From contig CAMOXP010000078.1 of the NCBI GenBank assembly GCA_946629205.1, positions 1 through 6,557 of the forward strand: a DNA stretch of 6,557 nucleotides, given 5' to 3'. The DNA comes from an uncultured Bacillota bacterium. Lineage in GTDB: Bacteria > Bacillota > Clostridia > Peptostreptococcales > Anaerovoracaceae. Positions within the stretch are counted from its first letter, which is position 1, and each line of letters opens with the position of its first letter. Below are positions 4,738 to 6,557 of this stretch, one piece after another. A program made the position numbers and the translations under genes. The notes under the pieces were generated by a model that saw only the letters and a program-made list of their open reading frames with translations, did no database searches and was not told the origin of the DNA.

Positions 4738-6273
4738 GTCGATGACGTTCTTGATCATGTCGATGACGGTTCCGTCTCTGTACTCGACGACACCGATGAT
4801 GTTCTCACCGAACTTCGGAGGATTCGGCTTGCCGGTGATGGAGTAAGCCATATCTCTGAGTTCCTTGATATCGACGACCGGAAGGCCCGCCTTGACCAGC
4901 TCCGCCTTGAGGAGCGGGTTGTTCGGATTGACTGCGATGCCTCTCTCGGTTACAACGACGTCTACGCTCGGTCCCGGCGTGCAGATGGTCATGACCTCAT
5001 CCACGACGATCGGAATCCTCTTTCTGGTGAGCGGGCAGACGACGATGGCCAGTTTGGCACCGGCGGCAGTATCAGGATGTCCGCCCAGCGCGCCCATTAC
5101 GTTGCCGTTGGATGCAGTCAGAACGTTGACGTTGAAGTTCACATCCACTTCCGTAGCAGAGAGAATCATGATGTCCAGGTTGTTGGTGACGCAGCCTTTG
5201 GTCAGCGGGTCGGCGTAGGTGCCGGCGTCCATCTCGATGTGGTTGCCGTTGTTCCGGATGGACTCTACAGCGCCCTTATCAAAGGTCTGTACATCCAGCA
5301 GGCCTGTAAACAGTCCTTCGTTGAGCAGCTCGACCATGGTCGATGTGATACCGCCTGAACCGAAGGAGCCGATAATGTGGTTTTCCTTCATGTAGTCACG
5401 CAGGAAGCGTACGACCGCCAGTGAAACGCCGCCGGTTCCCGCCTGATAGGAGAATCCGTTCTTGATGAGGCCTGAAGCGATGAGGACCTTGCTTGCGTAT
5501 TCCGCGATCGTCAGCTCCAGCGGGCTCTTGGTTTTGCGTGTGGCGCCCTGCCCCATGAGCTCCGGATCGCCGATCTGGTCGATCTCCGCTACGATGTCCA
5601 CCAGCGTCTGCGGAATGCTGACCGGGTAAGCCGGGAAGTCGACGAGATTGTCCGTGACTGCAACGACCTTCTTCGCGTAACGGGCGTCCACCATGGCGTA
5701 TCCCATGGAACCGAATGCGGACGGTCCTTGCTGGCCGTTCATGTTGCCCATGTCGTCGCAGCAGGATGCGGCGATGAAGGCTACGTCGATCGTAACATCT
5801 CCCTTTTGGATGGCTCTGGCTCTTCCGCCGTGGGTCCGGAATACGACTGCTGTATCCAGAAGTCCTCTGGAAACCTGCTTGCCCAACTCGCCGCGCATGC
5901 CGCTTGTCTGAAGACTTGTGACGACGCCCCTTTTGATGTAGTCGATCAGGCATTCGTGGGAGCTTGTCAGGGAGGACGCGCAGATTGTCAGGTCCTTGAT
6001 TCCCAGCTCATCGATGGCTTCCATGACCTTCGGCAGCACCATATCACCCGCCCTGAGGTGGTGGTGAAAAGAAATCGTCATTCCGTCCTGGAGACCTGCC
6101 TTAACGATCGCCTCTTTCAGGGATCCAACGACCTTGCCCGTATAGACTTTATCGCTCTCCGTGATGTATTTTTCTTTTCTCTTGCCGCTTCTGATATATG
6201 GTTTGACGTCACCCATCTGCTGAATGTGCTCGGGGACCTCTCTTCCTATTTGATTCTTCTGCAATTTCTTCAT
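4735..6273 (-). CDS. citF: Citrate lyase alpha subunit (citrate:acetyl-ACP transferase)
   Basis: CitF exchanges the acetyl group on the lyase acyl carrier protein for citrate, giving citryl-ACP and acetate. CitE then cleaves citryl-ACP to oxaloacetate. The protein is cytosolic and works in the CitDEF complex during anaerobic citrate use. The 512 residues are full length for the family. Recognisable segments are SFHHHLRAGDM, the glycine-rich QAGTGGVSLAV and FGSGGITSTM regions, GALGGHPDTAAGAKL and VVVTERGIAVNPNN, the last typical of the CoA-transferase-type fold of CitF. GGGGAGG lies eight bases before ATG 6273, and this ATG overlaps the citE stop as ATGA, implying translational coupling. The C-terminus ends at a palindromic repeat that supplies the stop codon. 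Citramalate lyase alpha is a close homologue and cannot be excluded by motifs alone. Confidence 0.94.
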   Translation of the reverse strand: MKKLQKNQIGREVPEHIQQMGDVKPYIRSGKRKEKYITESDKVYTGKVVGSLKEAIVKAGLQDGMTISFHHHLRAGDMVLPKVMEAIDELGIKDLTICASSLTSSHECLIDYIKRGVVTSLQTSGMRGELGKQVSRGLLDTAVVFRTHGGRARAIQKGDVTIDVAFIAASCCDDMGNMNGQQGPSAFGSMGYAMVDARYAKKVVAVTDNLVDFPAYPVSIPQTLVDIVAEIDQIGDPELMGQGATRKTKSPLELTIAEYASKVLIASGLIKNGFSYQAGTGGVSLAVVRFLRDYMKENHIIGSFGSGGITSTMVELLNEGLFTGLLDVQTFDKGAVESIRNNGNHIEMDAGTYADPLTKGCVTNNLDIMILSATEVDVNFNVNVLTASNGNVMGALGGHPDTAAGAKLAIVVCPLTRKRIPIVVDEVMTICTPGPSVDVVVTERGIAVNPNNPLLKAELVKAGLPVVDIKELRDMAYSITGKPNPPKFGENIIGVVEYRDGTVIDMIKNVID

Positions 6274-6557
6274 TTTTCTAGCCTCCCCGCCTGTATCAGT
6301 ATTCTCTTGGCTTTATTGATAATTGGGTAATCCACCATCTTGTTGTCCACGGTGAATACGCCGATGCCGGCAGCAGTGGCCTCCCGCTCAGCGTCCACGA
6401 CGCGCTGCGCATGTTCGATTTCAGCTTCTGAAGGGCTCAGCAGCTGATGTGCGATCTTGATCTGTGACGGATGGATGCAGGATTTTCCTGTGAAGCCCAG
6501 GGTCTTTGCCCATTTCACTTCTTCTGCAAAACCCTCCTCGTCTTTGTAATTGGACCA
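6270..6557 (-). CDS. citE: Citrate lyase beta subunit, C-terminal part (5' end beyond window)
   Basis: Ninety-five C-terminal residues of a CitE-type citryl-ACP lyase are visible, entering the window at WSNYKDEEGFAEEV. The segments LGFTGKSCIHPSQI, LSPSEAEIEHAQRVV and the NKMVDYPIINKAKRI tail are characteristic of the HpcH/HpaI-like CitE family. The frame is open through the window edge, so the GTG at 6518 is an internal valine and not a start. The TGA stop overlaps the citF ATG. The citD acyl carrier protein gene usually precedes citE and would lie outside. The citE call rests on these C-terminal motifs and on the neighbouring citF. Confidence 0.9.
   Translation of the reverse strand, partial: WSNYKDEEGFAEEVKWAKTLGFTGKSCIHPSQIKIAHQLLSPSEAEIEHAQRVVDAEREATAAGIGVFTVDNKMVDYPIINKAKRILIQAGRLEK

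Noticed and set aside
4705..5358. A 217-codon plus-strand open frame opposite citF
   Set aside because: It lies antisense to conserved citF sequence, begins inside the palindromic element, and has no family motifs.
1..6557. CRISPR arrays, tRNA or rRNA genes, complete insertion sequences
   Set aside because: No regularly spaced direct repeats, no tRNA cloverleaf or rRNA sequence and no transposase gene were seen.

Overview
The window looks like a piece of chromosome from an anaerobic, moderately GC-rich member of the Bacillota, probably a Clostridia-type organism. The evidence is strong Shine-Dalgarno sequences, a T-box leader, a YtrA-type GntR/ABC pair, a four-subunit 2-oxoacid:ferredoxin oxidoreductase and citrate lyase genes. 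The genus cannot be named from the sequence alone. All supported genes lie on the minus strand, so transcription runs from high to low coordinates.

Layout in order of transcription. (1) 6557-4735 holds the C-terminal part of a citE-like citrate lyase beta subunit and a complete citF-like alpha subunit, joined by an ATGA overlap. The citF stop codon sits at the edge of a 38-bp palindromic element (4700-4737), which is followed by a strong hairpin terminator (4642-4684). (2) 4738-4139 is the longest non-coding stretch, about 600 bases, and apart from AT-rich spacer it is regulatory. It contains the citF 3' elements, a good promoter (4515-4543) and a roughly 315-nt leader. I read the leader as a T-box riboswitch with an isoleucine (AUC) specifier, ending in an intrinsic terminator at 4192-4222. 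(3) 4138-1079 is an operon of gamma, delta, alpha and beta subunits of a Por/Vor-family 2-oxoacid:ferredoxin oxidoreductase, closed by a terminator at 1033-1060. (4) A second promoter with an embedded perfect inverted repeat (1001-1030) drives a short GntR regulator of the YtrA type (950-525) and an ABC transporter ATPase (511 to the window edge).

The most interesting point is the pairing of an apparent isoleucine T-box with a ferredoxin-dependent 2-oxoacid oxidoreductase. T-boxes switch genes on when a specific tRNA is uncharged, so the enzyme is predicted to serve isoleucine supply. The likely direction is reductive carboxylation: either 2-methylbutyryl-CoA to 3-methyl-2-oxopentanoate, or propionyl-CoA to 2-oxobutyrate. 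Catabolic pyruvate or branched-chain oxoacid oxidation fits less well. Such routes are known biochemically in anaerobes. The link to this operon is an inference from the leader. The citrate lyase genes and the GntR/ABC unit are separated from the oxidoreductase operon by terminators and look like independent transcription units.
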